Source: Gemmatimonas sp.
GTDB lineage: Bacteria > Gemmatimonadota > Gemmatimonadetes > Gemmatimonadales > Gemmatimonadaceae
Length of the DNA stretch: 64,000 nt
Direction of reading: 5' to 3'
Assembly: GCF_031426495.1 (NCBI RefSeq)
Contig: NZ_JANPLK010000014.1
Location: forward strand, 62,001-126,000
In this document: piece by piece, positions 34,577 to 43,829 of the stretch
Numbering within the stretch: the first letter of the stretch is position 1
Layout: each line of letters opens with the position of its first letter
Notes under the pieces: model-generated
The model's database searches: none
Seen by the model: only the letters and a program-made list of their open reading frames with translations
Told to the model about the DNA's origin: nothing
Made by a program: the position numbers and the translations under genes

Positions 34577-36003
34577 GCCATGGCACCCGCGAACCGCGCG
34601 AACTCGCGACCGCGCTCTTCATAGTTGTTGAACATGTCGTAGCTGGAGCAGGCTGGTGACAAGAGCACTACGTCTCCGGCCACCGCGAGCGCACGCGCCC
34701 GCGTCATCACCTGCTCGAAGCGGTCGGAGCCGCAATGCTCCACCAGCACGCGTCCGTGTAACGGGGCTTCGAGATCGCTCGCGATCAGCGCGCCGGCCTC
34801 ACCGTACGCGAGTACGACCTTGGCCGTGCGCAGCAATTCGGGCACCAACGCCGTGTACGACTCTCCCTTGTGACGCCCGCCCAAGAGCACGATGGTGGGC
34901 CGCGACATGCTGGCTAACGCGACCTTGGTGGAGTCGATATTGGTAGCCTTGGAATCATTGAGCCACAGAATCCCGCCGCGATCGACCACGGGCTCGAGTC
35001 TGTGCGGCAGTGCGCCGAAGGTCCCGATGGCTGCGGCCAGTTGCGCACGCGCCGAGGGAATGCGATGCAACGGATCGGCGGCCATGACGGCCAGCAGTGC
35101 CGCGAGTGCATTGGCGACGTTGTGATCGCCCGTCAGGGTCAGCCTGTCTCGCGCCACCAACGGTTCGCCGAACAGGTGCAGCATGCCGGACCCGCGATGG
35201 TAAAACCCGTCCACGTCGGTGCGATGCACCGAGAAGCGGTGCCAATGCCCCGGGATGCCAGCGACCAAGGCGCCGACGTCGGCGCTGTCGGCGGTGGTCA
35301 CCCACTGCGACGGCAGCACGGCGTTCGCAAAGAGTCGCTTCTTGTCGGCGTAGTACTCGGCCACACCGGCATAGCGATCCAGGTGATCGGGACTGAGCGT
35401 GGTGAGCACACCAACGTCGGGCATGATACCGGGCGTGTCGTGCAGCTGGAACGACGACAGTTCGAGCGCCGCCCAGGCCGGCGGCGCGCTGAGGAGCGCC
35501 AGCTCGGACACGGGCGTGCCGATGTTGCCGACGTCGGCGGCGTCGTGTCCCAGCGCGCGAAGCAGATGACCGATCAGCGCCGTCGTGGTCGTCTTGCCGT
35601 TGGTACCCGTGACCGCGATGTAACGCAGCGCCGGCTGCAAACGCAACGCGACTTCGACCTCGCTCACGACGGGTACGCCCGCACTGAGCGCGGCGCGGAT
35701 CGGCGGCGCCGTGGGCGGGATGCCGGGGCTGACCACCAGCACCGAGCAGTGCGCGATCCGCTGCACATTGTGCACGCCGACATCGACGCTGGCGCCTTCG
35801 CGTTCGAGCATCGCTCCGGCGCTACGCACGGCCTCTGACGTGGACGCATCGGAGGCGTACACCGAGCAGCCGGCGGCGCGCAGCAGACGCACGGCGGCGA
35901 TCCCACTACGGGCGAGACCGACCACGGCGAACTCTCCCCGTCGTTCAGCGAGACGTCGCGCGACGATCGAGGCGAGTTCCTGCGGCGGCCGTACGTCACC
36001 CAT
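34573..36003 (-). CDS. murD: UDP-N-acetylmuramoylalanine--D-glutamate ligase
   Basis: Adds D-glutamate to UDP-MurNAc-L-Ala. N-terminal nucleotide-fold domain (VVGLARSGIAAVRLLRAAG), Mur ligase P-loop AVTGTNGKTTTTALIG, the central NDSKATN motif typical of MurD, and a C-terminal domain ending LLSPACSSYDMFNNYEERG. Length 476. ATG at 36003, 12 bases after mraY. Confidence 0.96.
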   Translation of the reverse strand: MGDVRPPQELASIVARRLAERRGEFAVVGLARSGIAAVRLLRAAGCSVYASDASTSEAVRSAGAMLEREGASVDVGVHNVQRIAHCSVLVVSPGIPPTAPPIRAALSAGVPVVSEVEVALRLQPALRYIAVTGTNGKTTTTALIGHLLRALGHDAADVGNIGTPVSELALLSAPPAWAALELSSFQLHDTPGIMPDVGVLTTLSPDHLDRYAGVAEYYADKKRLFANAVLPSQWVTTADSADVGALVAGIPGHWHRFSVHRTDVDGFYHRGSGMLHLFGEPLVARDRLTLTGDHNVANALAALLAVMAADPLHRIPSARAQLAAAIGTFGALPHRLEPVVDRGGILWLNDSKATNIDSTKVALASMSRPTIVLLGGRHKGESYTALVPELLRTAKVVLAYGEAGALIASDLEAPLHGRVLVEHCGSDRFEQVMTRARALAVAGDVVLLSPACSSYDMFNNYEERGREFARFAGAMA

Positions 36004-36015
36004 GGCTTCGCTCCG

Positions 36016-37158
36016 TTAGCGCAATTTGAGCGTGCTGAGCGCGAGGATCGCGCACAAGATGCCGATGATCCAGAAGCGGATGACGACTTGCGTCTCCGGC
36101 CAGCCAGACAATTCGAAGTGGTGATGCAGCGGGGCGCGCTTGAACACGCGGTGCTGCTGCGCGTATTCCAGCCCGAACCGCTTCTTCCGGTACTTGAACA
36201 CGGTGCGCTGCAGGATGACCGACACGGTCTCCGCGACGAACACCGCGCCCACGATCAGCAGCAGGAACTCGCTCTTGAGCAGAATTGCAATCGATCCGAG
36301 TGCCCCGCCGAGTGCCAGCGAGCCGGTGTCGCCCATGAACACCTGCGCCGGATGGGCGTTGTACCACAGAAAGCCGATGCAGGCCCCGACCACGGCGGCG
36401 CAGAACACGGTGAGTTCACCGGCGCCAGCCATATAGAAGATCTGCAGGTACGCACTCGTGTCCACGCGACCGGCCACGTAGGCGAACAGGCCGAGCGTGA
36501 GCACCGCGATTGCCATGAGTCCGGCAGCGAGTCCGTCGAGACCGTCGGTGAGATTCACCGCGTTGCTGAAGCCGGTGAGAATGAAAGTGACCCACGGGAT
36601 GTACATCCACGCCGCCCACGCCACCGCCGGCACGACCAGGATGTACTTGAAGAACGGCAGCGTGGTGCTGGCACCGGGGAGGGTGGAGACCGGAAAGAAC
36701 AGCAGGATGAGACCGAGACCGAGTCCACATGTCACCTGGCCCGCGAGCTTGTAGCGCTCGACGAGCCCTTCGTTCTTCTTGCCTTCCCGCTTCTGCTTGA
36801 GCTTGAGGTAGTCATCGAGAAAGCCGATCATCCCCATCCACACCGTGACCGCCATGGCCAGCAACACGTAACGATTGCTGAGTCGCGCCCAGAGCAACAC
36901 GGGCACGAAGGTGGCCGCCAGAATAATGAGGCCACCCATGGTCGGCGTGGTCCCTTTGCCGGCGTGCGAATCGGGCGTGCCGGCGCGCACCACCTGATGC
37001 ACGGCCATCGCTCGGAGCCGGCGAATGATGACCGGCCCGAACACAAACGTGAGCAGCAGCGCCGACACGAACGCGGCGGCCGATCGGAACGTGATGTAGT
37101 TGAGCAGATTGAACACGCGGACGTCGCGCGCAAACGGCTGGAGCAGATAGTAAAGCAC
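36016..37158 (-). CDS. mraY: Phospho-MurNAc-pentapeptide transferase MraY
   Basis: Integral membrane enzyme making lipid I from UDP-MurNAc-pentapeptide and undecaprenyl phosphate. About ten membrane helices with the family motifs MIGFLDDYLK, NLTDGLDGLAAG, FMGDTGSLALGG and APLHHHFE. With the GTG at 37158, which overlaps the murF stop by one base, it has 380 residues and starts with the usual MLYYLL. The longer upstream frame lies inside murF and is rejected. Confidence 0.96.
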   Translation of the reverse strand: MLYYLLQPFARDVRVFNLLNYITFRSAAAFVSALLLTFVFGPVIIRRLRAMAVHQVVRAGTPDSHAGKGTTPTMGGLIILAATFVPVLLWARLSNRYVLLAMAVTVWMGMIGFLDDYLKLKQKREGKKNEGLVERYKLAGQVTCGLGLGLILLFFPVSTLPGASTTLPFFKYILVVPAVAWAAWMYIPWVTFILTGFSNAVNLTDGLDGLAAGLMAIAVLTLGLFAYVAGRVDTSAYLQIFYMAGAGELTVFCAAVVGACIGFLWYNAHPAQVFMGDTGSLALGGALGSIAILLKSEFLLLIVGAVFVAETVSVILQRTVFKYRKKRFGLEYAQQHRVFKRAPLHHHFELSGWPETQVVIRFWIIGILCAILALSTLKLR

Positions 37159-38567
37159 TAGGCAGTCGCCCAGGAGGTAAGCGTGGGAACCAGCCGCTCG
37201 AGGCGCATCCCGCGGGAGCCCTTGAGCAGCACGATGGCATTGCGTTCGAGTCGTGGCGCGAGCAACGACCACAGCGCGTCGAAGTCTGGCGTCGCCACGA
37301 CGCGCGGATCAGCCGGCGCGATCTCATGAAACGCCGCCGCGAAGTCACCCACGCCGACGATCAGGTCGGCCCCCGAGGCCAGCGCCGCACTCGCCACCTC
37401 ACGATGCTGCTGCGCCGACTGCGCGCCCAACTCACGCATGGTACCGAGAATCGCGACCCGCTGCTGTCCTGAACCTACGCGACCGAGCAGATCGAGCGCA
37501 GCACGCATCGAGGCCGGATTGGCATTATAGGCGTCGTTGATAAGGACCAGCTCGCCAAGTGGCTCCCAGACGCCGCGCATGGTCGGCACCGGCATCTCGG
37601 CCATCCCCGCCGCCGCATCGACCAACGGGACACCACATGCCCCCGCCGCCGCGATGGCCAACATCGCGTTGGACGCCTGATGCGCGCCCCGAAGTGGCAA
37701 CGTGAAATGCACGCCCTCGACGTCGAGCCACGGACGTCCTTGGGTGTCGAGCCCCCACGCCGTGGGCGTGATCGACGCGTTCTCGAGTCCGGCGGACAGG
37801 ACGGCCGTGGCGCGGGCCTTGGCGATGTCCGCGACTTCAGGGTGCGCCGACGGCACGATGGCGAGCGTCACGCGATGAAAGATCTCACTTTCCTCGCGCA
37901 GCACACCGGCCAGATCGCCGAGTCCTTCCAAATGCTCTTCACCGATCGAGGTGAGCACGGCGATGTCGGGCTCGGTGATGGCTCGCAGTGTGGCGACTTC
38001 GCCCGGCGTGTTCGTACCGACCTCGACGATCGCGACTTCCGCATCGGACGGAATCGCCAGCAACGTGAGCGGCACGCCGATGCGGTTATTGAGATTGCCC
38101 TGGGTGGCATGCACCACGAGCGTGCGCGAGAACGCCGCCTTGAGCAGCTCCTTGGTGCTGGTCTTGCCGTTCGATCCGGCCACGGCGATCACACTGCGCC
38201 CCCATGCGCGGCGCCAGGCGGTGGCAAGCTCACCGAGCGCCACCAGCGTATCCGACACCACGTACGTCGGCACGCCAAGCCCCGCCGCTTTGCCGGCATC
38301 GCTCACGACGAACGCGGCGGCACCGGCATCACGTGCGGTGGCGAGAAAATCGTGCGCATCGAAGCGCTCACCTTTGAGCGCCACGAAGACATCCCCGCGC
38401 GTGATCGCGCGCGTGTCGGTGGACACACCGGCTAATGGACGCGGGATCCGCGGCCCGGTGCCCAGCGCATCGGCCACGCGCTCGAAGGTCCAAAATGGAT
38501 GCGCGTGATCAGGCGCGACGGCGGAAATCGCGCTGAACGCGGTGCCGGCGGTAGAGAAAGCGGTCAC
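37158..38567 (-). CDS. murF: UDP-MurNAc-tripeptide--D-Ala-D-Ala ligase
   Basis: Adds D-Ala-D-Ala to the tripeptide precursor. N-terminal domain with DTRAITRGDVFVALKGERFDAHDF in pieces, P-loop AVAGSNGKTSTKELL (the TSTKE form is typical of MurF), and NDAYNANPASMRAAL. Length 469. Its GTG start at 38567 overlaps the murE stop (GTGA). Confidence 0.96.
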   Translation of the reverse strand: MTAFSTAGTAFSAISAVAPDHAHPFWTFERVADALGTGPRIPRPLAGVSTDTRAITRGDVFVALKGERFDAHDFLATARDAGAAAFVVSDAGKAAGLGVPTYVVSDTLVALGELATAWRRAWGRSVIAVAGSNGKTSTKELLKAAFSRTLVVHATQGNLNNRIGVPLTLLAIPSDAEVAIVEVGTNTPGEVATLRAITEPDIAVLTSIGEEHLEGLGDLAGVLREESEIFHRVTLAIVPSAHPEVADIAKARATAVLSAGLENASITPTAWGLDTQGRPWLDVEGVHFTLPLRGAHQASNAMLAIAAAGACGVPLVDAAAGMAEMPVPTMRGVWEPLGELVLINDAYNANPASMRAALDLLGRVGSGQQRVAILGTMRELGAQSAQQHREVASAALASGADLIVGVGDFAAAFHEIAPADPRVVATPDFDALWSLLAPRLERNAIVLLKGSRGMRLERLVPTLTSWATA

Positions 38568-40114
38568 GCAGAATGGGGCGGACGGTTGGGAAGGATAGCC
38601 GGCTTCGTGGTCGTAAGTTCGGCCATGAGTTCGGCCACGATCTCCCGTTCATCGAACGGATACGACGTGGTGCCGCGAATCTGATACGTCTCATGTCCCT
38701 TGCCGGCCAGCACCACCACATCGTGTGTCGTCGCGAGGCGCAGGGCGTGGGCGATGGCGTCGCGGCGATCGACGATCCGCACATGATCGCGTCGCGTCAT
38801 ACCGGCCTCGATGTCGTCGAGAATGCGCTCAGGATCTTCGGTACGCGGATTATCGCTGGTCACGATGGCGACATCGGCAAGGTCTTCGGCAAGACATCCC
38901 ATCTCCGGGCGCTTGCCGCGGTCACGGTCACCACCACAGCCGAACAGGACGATCAATCGGCTGGCCGACCCGTCGCTCTGCCGGGTGAATGGACGTACGG
39001 CACGCAGCGCGCGATCGAGCGCGTCGGGTGTGTGCGCGTAGTCACGCAGCACGGTGGGCGCGGTCTGCAAGCGCTCGAGTCGTCCCGGTACCTGCGGCGC
39101 GACCGACAAGCGTTGCGCCACGTCGGCAATCGGCATGCCCAATGCCAGCGCCACTGCCGCCGCGCCGAGCGCGTTCGCGATGTTGAAGTCGCCGATAAGC
39201 GGCAATGACACCGACTGCGCACCGTGCGGTGACACGAGCAGGAAGCGGCTGCCGTCGCTGGTGAACGTGACATCGCGTGCCGAGATGTCGGCGCCGGATT
39301 CGGTGCCGAAGGTCCACGATGTGGGTGCATTGGTGACACCGCGCCACGATGGATCATCAGCGTTGAACAACGCGACGCCATCGCGCGCCAGCAGCCCGAC
39401 GAGGCGCAGCTTGGCGGCACGATACTCCTCCATCGTGCCGTGATAGTCGAGATGATCGCGCGTGAGATTGGTGAACACGGCCGCCGCGAACGACAGCCCA
39501 TCCACCCGTCGCTGGTCGAGCGAGTGCGATGAGACTTCCATGGTGACCGTGCGCACGCCGCGATCCGCCAGTTCGCGCAACAGTCGCTGCAGCTCGACGG
39601 GGCCCGGCGTGGTGAGACCGCTGCCGCCGGGCAAGGTCACGCCGTCGCTGCCGAGCAGCACGCCGAGGGTGCCGATCGACGCAGCCGGACGCTCGGGTGA
39701 ATCCAGCAAGTGCCGCAGCAAGCCGACCGTGGTCGTCTTGCCATTGGTGCCGGTCACACCCACCAGCGTGAGCTCGCGTGCCGGCCAGCCGTGGAACGCG
39801 GCGGCCGTCACGGCTGCGGCGCGTCGCCCGTCGCGCACTACGATGGCCGGAAGCCCGGCCGCTGCCGCGGCGTCGGCGTCTTCCACGAGGGCGAGCGCCG
39901 CACCGCTGGCCTTCGCTGCTGGCAGCCAGGCATGCCCGTCCTGCGCGGCCCCCTTCACCGCCAGAAACGCCGACCCCGACGTCACGCGCCGACTGTCGTC
40001 GATCACATCGGTGACGACCGGGGGCAAATCATTGGCCGACGACACCAGCAAGCCGGCATCGCGCAGCGCGTCGAGCAAGACGCCAACGTCCACGACGCGA
40101 GCGGTTGCCGTCAC
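38564..40114 (-). CDS. murE: UDP-MurNAc-dipeptide--meso-DAP ligase
   Basis: Adds the third stem residue. P-loop GVTGTNGKTTTVGLL; the substrate selector motif SDNPRTEDP (DNPR at 421-424) is the meso-diaminopimelate type, not the lysine type, so the wall is predicted to be A1gamma-like. Length 516. Starts with GTG at 40114 overlapping the ftsI stop (GTGA). Confidence 0.96.
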   Translation of the reverse strand: MTATARVVDVGVLLDALRDAGLLVSSANDLPPVVTDVIDDSRRVTSGSAFLAVKGAAQDGHAWLPAAKASGAALALVEDADAAAAAGLPAIVVRDGRRAAAVTAAAFHGWPARELTLVGVTGTNGKTTTVGLLRHLLDSPERPAASIGTLGVLLGSDGVTLPGGSGLTTPGPVELQRLLRELADRGVRTVTMEVSSHSLDQRRVDGLSFAAAVFTNLTRDHLDYHGTMEEYRAAKLRLVGLLARDGVALFNADDPSWRGVTNAPTSWTFGTESGADISARDVTFTSDGSRFLLVSPHGAQSVSLPLIGDFNIANALGAAAVALALGMPIADVAQRLSVAPQVPGRLERLQTAPTVLRDYAHTPDALDRALRAVRPFTRQSDGSASRLIVLFGCGGDRDRGKRPEMGCLAEDLADVAIVTSDNPRTEDPERILDDIEAGMTRRDHVRIVDRRDAIAHALRLATTHDVVVLAGKGHETYQIRGTTSYPFDEREIVAELMAELTTTKPAILPNRPPHSA

Positions 40115-42267
40115 TTGGCCGACTCCATACGCGGCATCTCCAGTTGCACGGTGCTACCCACGCGAAGCATGGTACCCGCGGCAGGACGGGTGCGCACGTC
40201 GGAGCCGCGCGCGATACTCACCTGAAACCCGGCAGCGTACAACGTGCGCGTCGCTTGACGCACGTCGAGTCCGAACACGGACGGTACCGCCCGAACCTCG
40301 CGGTCGTTGCTCGGGGCCATCTTCTGTGCCTTGAATGGCAACGCAACGACCACGCGTGCCGCTGCCGGCGCCGGCTCGGCTTTCGGCGGAGCCGGTGCCA
40401 GCAGCGAGTCGCGACGTGCTGAGTCACGCGCGGCGAGGGCCAGCGCCTTCTCCGACTTGGGCTTGGCGACGGGCACCGGCATGGCCTTGGCGACCTCCGC
40501 CAACGCGTTGCGATCGAGCGCCGAGTTGCGCGTGGCGAGGGCGGCCTGCAGAATGCCGTTCACGAGACTTCCCGAGACGATACCGCCGTAGTACGTCCCC
40601 TTGGGGTCGATGATACGCGCGACGAGCACATACTGCGGTGCCTGCGCCGGAAACATGCCGGCGAACGTCGCATTGTACTTCCCTTCGAGATAGCGACCGT
40701 TCTCACTGCGCCGCGCCGTGCCGGATTTGCCGGCCACATCGTACGTAGCCAGTTCGGCGGAGGTGCCGGTACCGCTGTCGACGACCGAGGCCAACATGCC
40801 GCGCATCTCCTTCGCGGTTTCGGCCGTGAGCACGCGCCGTACCACGCGCCGCTCGTGCCGATACACCGTCGCGCCCTGCGCGTCGCGCACGTCCTTCACC
40901 AACGCCGGCTGCAGCAGGTCTCCGCCGTTGGCGATCGCGGCATAGGCCAGCGCGATCTGCAGCGGTGTGGCCAACACTTCATATCCAATCGACACGGCGG
41001 TCTGCGTGCTGCCACTCCAGCGTGCGGGCAGCGGCAACGATCCCTTTGACTCGGCGGGATACGGCACACCGGTGAGCGAACCGAAGCCGAAGTCGCGCAT
41101 AGCCTCGAACTCTTCGCGCGGCGTGAGACGAAGCGCGAGCTTCGCGGTGCCGATGTTGCTCGAGAAGCGAATCACGTCGCGCACCGGCATCTGCGCGGCC
41201 TTGTGTTCGTCCGTGAGCGGCCGCTTCCGGCCGGGCAGCATCGCACTGCCATTCTCGGTGTTGATGATCTCGTTTGGCGTCGCCTTTCCCATGTCCAACA
41301 AACGCGACACGAGAAACGGCTTCATGACCGACCCCGGTTCGTACGCCAGCGCCATCGGCGTGCTGGTGCTCGCTGGCTTGCCGTCGCGCACGCCCGCCAA
41401 CGCGAGGATGGCACCGTCCCGAGGGTCGAGGATCACGACGTCGCCACCCGTACCGCCGGTGCGCACCAGCGCCATTTTTAGTTCGTTTTCGGCGATCTCC
41501 TGCAACGCCTGATTCACCGTGAGCGTCACCGAATGTCCGGGCAGCGCGTCGACACTCGACAGCTCCGGTGACTCCACATAGCCGGCCTTGGGGTCCTTCA
41601 CGAGCGCGCGGCTTCCCTCCTGCCCGCGCAGCAGCAGATCGAGTTCGAGCTCGATACCGCCCACCGGTACATCCTCGGCATCGACCGCGCCGAGCACACC
41701 GCGCAGGTTGTCGCTGGCCGAATTGATCCGACGGCGGACGCGCTCCACGTGAACGCCGGGCAACCCGGCGAACCGCTCGATATCGGACGGCAGATACAGC
41801 TTGGGCAGCGACACCCATTTCTGATTCGTATCGAGCGCTTTCCGAATCTGGGCTTCGGGGACCGACAAGGCGCGCAGCCCACTGCGCAGCACGGCCCGCG
41901 TTCTCACCAACGGGTCACCCCGCTTGGCGTTCTTGCGGCGCACATCGCGGATCTCACGCGGCGCGATGCTCAGTTTCACCTGCTCCCGCGATTCCACCAG
42001 CACCGTGCCGGTGGCATCGGTGATCGCGCCACGCAGGGGCTTCACCGTTTGCTGATCGACGTGTTGGCGATCGGCTACGCGCAGCCAGGTCTCGTGTTCC
42101 ACGATCTGCAGCTGCACGGCACGGGCGAGGATCGACACCGCGAACAGCACGAGGCCGGCATGCACGATCATCGAGCGCGCACGACTCACCGTCGCCGGTG
42201 CGCTCGGATCGTCGGCTACGAACCGCGGCTCGTTGGACGCCTCGGGACGAATAGATCCGAACATCAT
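40111..42267 (-). CDS. ftsI: Septal penicillin-binding protein FtsI with PASTA domain
   Basis: Class B transpeptidase for septal peptidoglycan (718 residues). One N-terminal membrane helix (about 33-52), dimerisation domain, and transpeptidase with SxxK S313-K316 (PGSVMK), SxN S369-N371 (SSN) and KSGT 514-517. A linker rich in Ala/Pro/Lys (about 580-640) leads to one C-terminal PASTA domain (about 665-715, PSVFGLDVRQATRTLYAAG). PASTA on FtsI is classic for Firmicutes SpoVD/PBP2x-type proteins but occurs in other phyla. 28 bases after ftsL. Confidence 0.95.
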   Translation of the reverse strand: MMFGSIRPEASNEPRFVADDPSAPATVSRARSMIVHAGLVLFAVSILARAVQLQIVEHETWLRVADRQHVDQQTVKPLRGAITDATGTVLVESREQVKLSIAPREIRDVRRKNAKRGDPLVRTRAVLRSGLRALSVPEAQIRKALDTNQKWVSLPKLYLPSDIERFAGLPGVHVERVRRRINSASDNLRGVLGAVDAEDVPVGGIELELDLLLRGQEGSRALVKDPKAGYVESPELSSVDALPGHSVTLTVNQALQEIAENELKMALVRTGGTGGDVVILDPRDGAILALAGVRDGKPASTSTPMALAYEPGSVMKPFLVSRLLDMGKATPNEIINTENGSAMLPGRKRPLTDEHKAAQMPVRDVIRFSSNIGTAKLALRLTPREEFEAMRDFGFGSLTGVPYPAESKGSLPLPARWSGSTQTAVSIGYEVLATPLQIALAYAAIANGGDLLQPALVKDVRDAQGATVYRHERRVVRRVLTAETAKEMRGMLASVVDSGTGTSAELATYDVAGKSGTARRSENGRYLEGKYNATFAGMFPAQAPQYVLVARIIDPKGTYYGGIVSGSLVNGILQAALATRNSALDRNALAEVAKAMPVPVAKPKSEKALALAARDSARRDSLLAPAPPKAEPAPAAARVVVALPFKAQKMAPSNDREVRAVPSVFGLDVRQATRTLYAAGFQVSIARGSDVRTRPAAGTMLRVGSTVQLEMPRMESAK

Positions 42268-42295
42268 GCGCAGATCAGGTGCGGGTCACGGCGCA

Positions 42296-42673
42296 TCATG
42301 AGCGCGATGCCGAATCGCTCGCGGCGGTATCCGGACGCACCGGATCGCCGAGCATCGAATCAGACAGCATACGCGTCTGCGCGTCCGTGGCCACGTGCAG
42401 GCCGAGCCGGCGTTCCGCCTCGCTGATGACACGACTGCGGGACATGGCGCTCCGGATATCGCGATCGAGCGTGGTTTTTTGGGAGAGCAGCGCGCGTTGC
42501 TGATCGGACAGCCGTCGCATATCACGCGCGGTCGCCACGCCCACACTGCGTCGCCACACGACGAGCGAAGCCACCACCACAAAAACGCCCAACCCGATCG
42601 CGATCCACGAGCGACCCTTGAGCGGACCGCGCGGAGAACGTCGGGTGGTGCGTTTGGTGGATTTGGTCACCAT
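42296..42673 (-). CDS. ftsL: Cell division protein FtsL-like
   Basis: Small bitopic protein (125 residues): basic cytoplasmic start (KSTKRTTRRSPRGPLKGR), one membrane helix (about 23-41), then a coiled-coil heptad region (RDMRRLSDQQRALLSQKTTLDRD) and an acidic/Ser-rich tail. Sequence alone is weak, as usual for FtsL, but topology and position between rsmH and ftsI make the call strong. ATG overlaps the rsmH stop by one base. Confidence 0.88.
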   Translation of the reverse strand: MVTKSTKRTTRRSPRGPLKGRSWIAIGLGVFVVVASLVVWRRSVGVATARDMRRLSDQQRALLSQKTTLDRDIRSAMSRSRVISEAERRLGLHVATDAQTRMLSDSMLGDPVRPDTAASDSASRS

Positions 42674-43623
42674 CAGATGGCGAGCTTCCAGGCGCGCAAG
42701 CGCGCGCTGCGGGCGCGCGGATTTCCTTCCACTTCTTCGTCGGTGGCGTTGACCGGGCGACGCGTGAGCGTCTCACCGAGCGGCACACCACGGCAGGTGC
42801 AGAGCATTTGCCGCGGCGGGCAGATGCAGGCTGTGCTCCAGTCGCGAAACGCATTCTTGACGAGGCGGTCTTCGCCAGAGTGGTAGCTGATGATCGCGAG
42901 CACCCCCCCGGGAGTGAGCCGGTCACGCAGCAACGGCAGCGCATGCTCGAGCCCCGACAGTTCGTCGTTCACGGCAATGCGGATCGCCTGGAAAATACGC
43001 GCGAAGTCGGGCGCGCCACTGCGCGGACCGAGCACCGCGCGAATAGCGTCCACCAGATCATCGGCCGTCGCAAACGGTCGACGCTCACGGCGCCGAACGA
43101 TCTCGCGCGCCATACGGGCCGCGCGCGGTTCGTCTGCATAGTTGCGCAGCAGGGCCGACAGATCGACTTCGTCGATGGTGTTCAGCAGCTCACCGGCGTC
43201 CGTTTCGGCGTCGGTACCCATGCGCATGTCGAGGGGCGCGCCTTCGCGGAAGGTAAAGCCGCGAGCGAGGTCATCGAACTGATGCGACGAGACGCCGAGG
43301 TCGAGCAGGATACCGTCGAAGTGCTCGTCCGGGGAGAGCCCGCCGGTGTCAAGCGCGGCGTAGTTGGTCAGCAGGGCCCGGAACTGACCGGCCCGTTCAA
43401 AATCGGCCAATCGTTCGCGCGCGGCCGCGAGCGCCCGCGGATCGCGATCGACGCCAGTGACACGCATACCGCGTTCGAGAAGGGCTGCGGTGTGCCCACC
43501 ACCGCCCAACGTGCAATCGAGGACGGTCGAGGCGCCGGCAAGCAGCGCTTCGATCTCGGCCAGCAGCACCGGGACGTGGTAGGCGCCAACGCGCCCGGAT
43601 GGGAGTGTACGGACCGGGCTCAC
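42673..43623 (-). CDS. rsmH: 16S rRNA (cytosine-1402-N4) methyltransferase
   Basis: SAM-dependent methyltransferase (MraW) modifying C1402 of 16S rRNA. Motif I LDCTLGGGGHTAALLERG in pieces, DGILLDLGVSSHQFDD, and ISYHSGEDRLVKNAF near the C-terminus (most homologues have SLEDR). Length 316. GTG at 43623 without a clear ribosome site. First gene of the dcw block; no mraZ precedes it. Confidence 0.95.
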   Translation of the reverse strand: MSPVRTLPSGRVGAYHVPVLLAEIEALLAGASTVLDCTLGGGGHTAALLERGMRVTGVDRDPRALAAARERLADFERAGQFRALLTNYAALDTGGLSPDEHFDGILLDLGVSSHQFDDLARGFTFREGAPLDMRMGTDAETDAGELLNTIDEVDLSALLRNYADEPRAARMAREIVRRRERRPFATADDLVDAIRAVLGPRSGAPDFARIFQAIRIAVNDELSGLEHALPLLRDRLTPGGVLAIISYHSGEDRLVKNAFRDWSTACICPPRQMLCTCRGVPLGETLTRRPVNATDEEVEGNPRARSARLRAWKLAI

Positions 43624-43829
43624 GCGCTTATTGGAGGCTTGTTGGGGCGCGTCATGTTACTGAGGTGCTGAGTGCACCGTCAAGCGATGCTGACGCGTTC
43701 AGAAATGTGCATTACCCGTACTCGCGCACGGATGTGATGGCTTCGGTTCTATCCCGTACCTGCGCGGGGAGAAAACGAACGGGCCCACCGTCGGAGCGAC
43801 GGCGGGCCCGGGGTCCTGCAGCGGCGGTG
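43624..43829 (-). terminator. rsmH upstream region with terminator of the next gene
   Basis: Bases 43781-43793 (GGGCCCACCGTCG) and 43797-43809 (CGACGGCGGGCCC) form a 13-base stem with a three-base loop. On the minus strand it is followed by GTTCGTTTTCTC, making a good intrinsic terminator for the gene ending at 43830. The rest of the gap should hold the dcw promoter, which I cannot place; no mraZ or MraZ-box repeat is evident. Confidence 0.75.
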
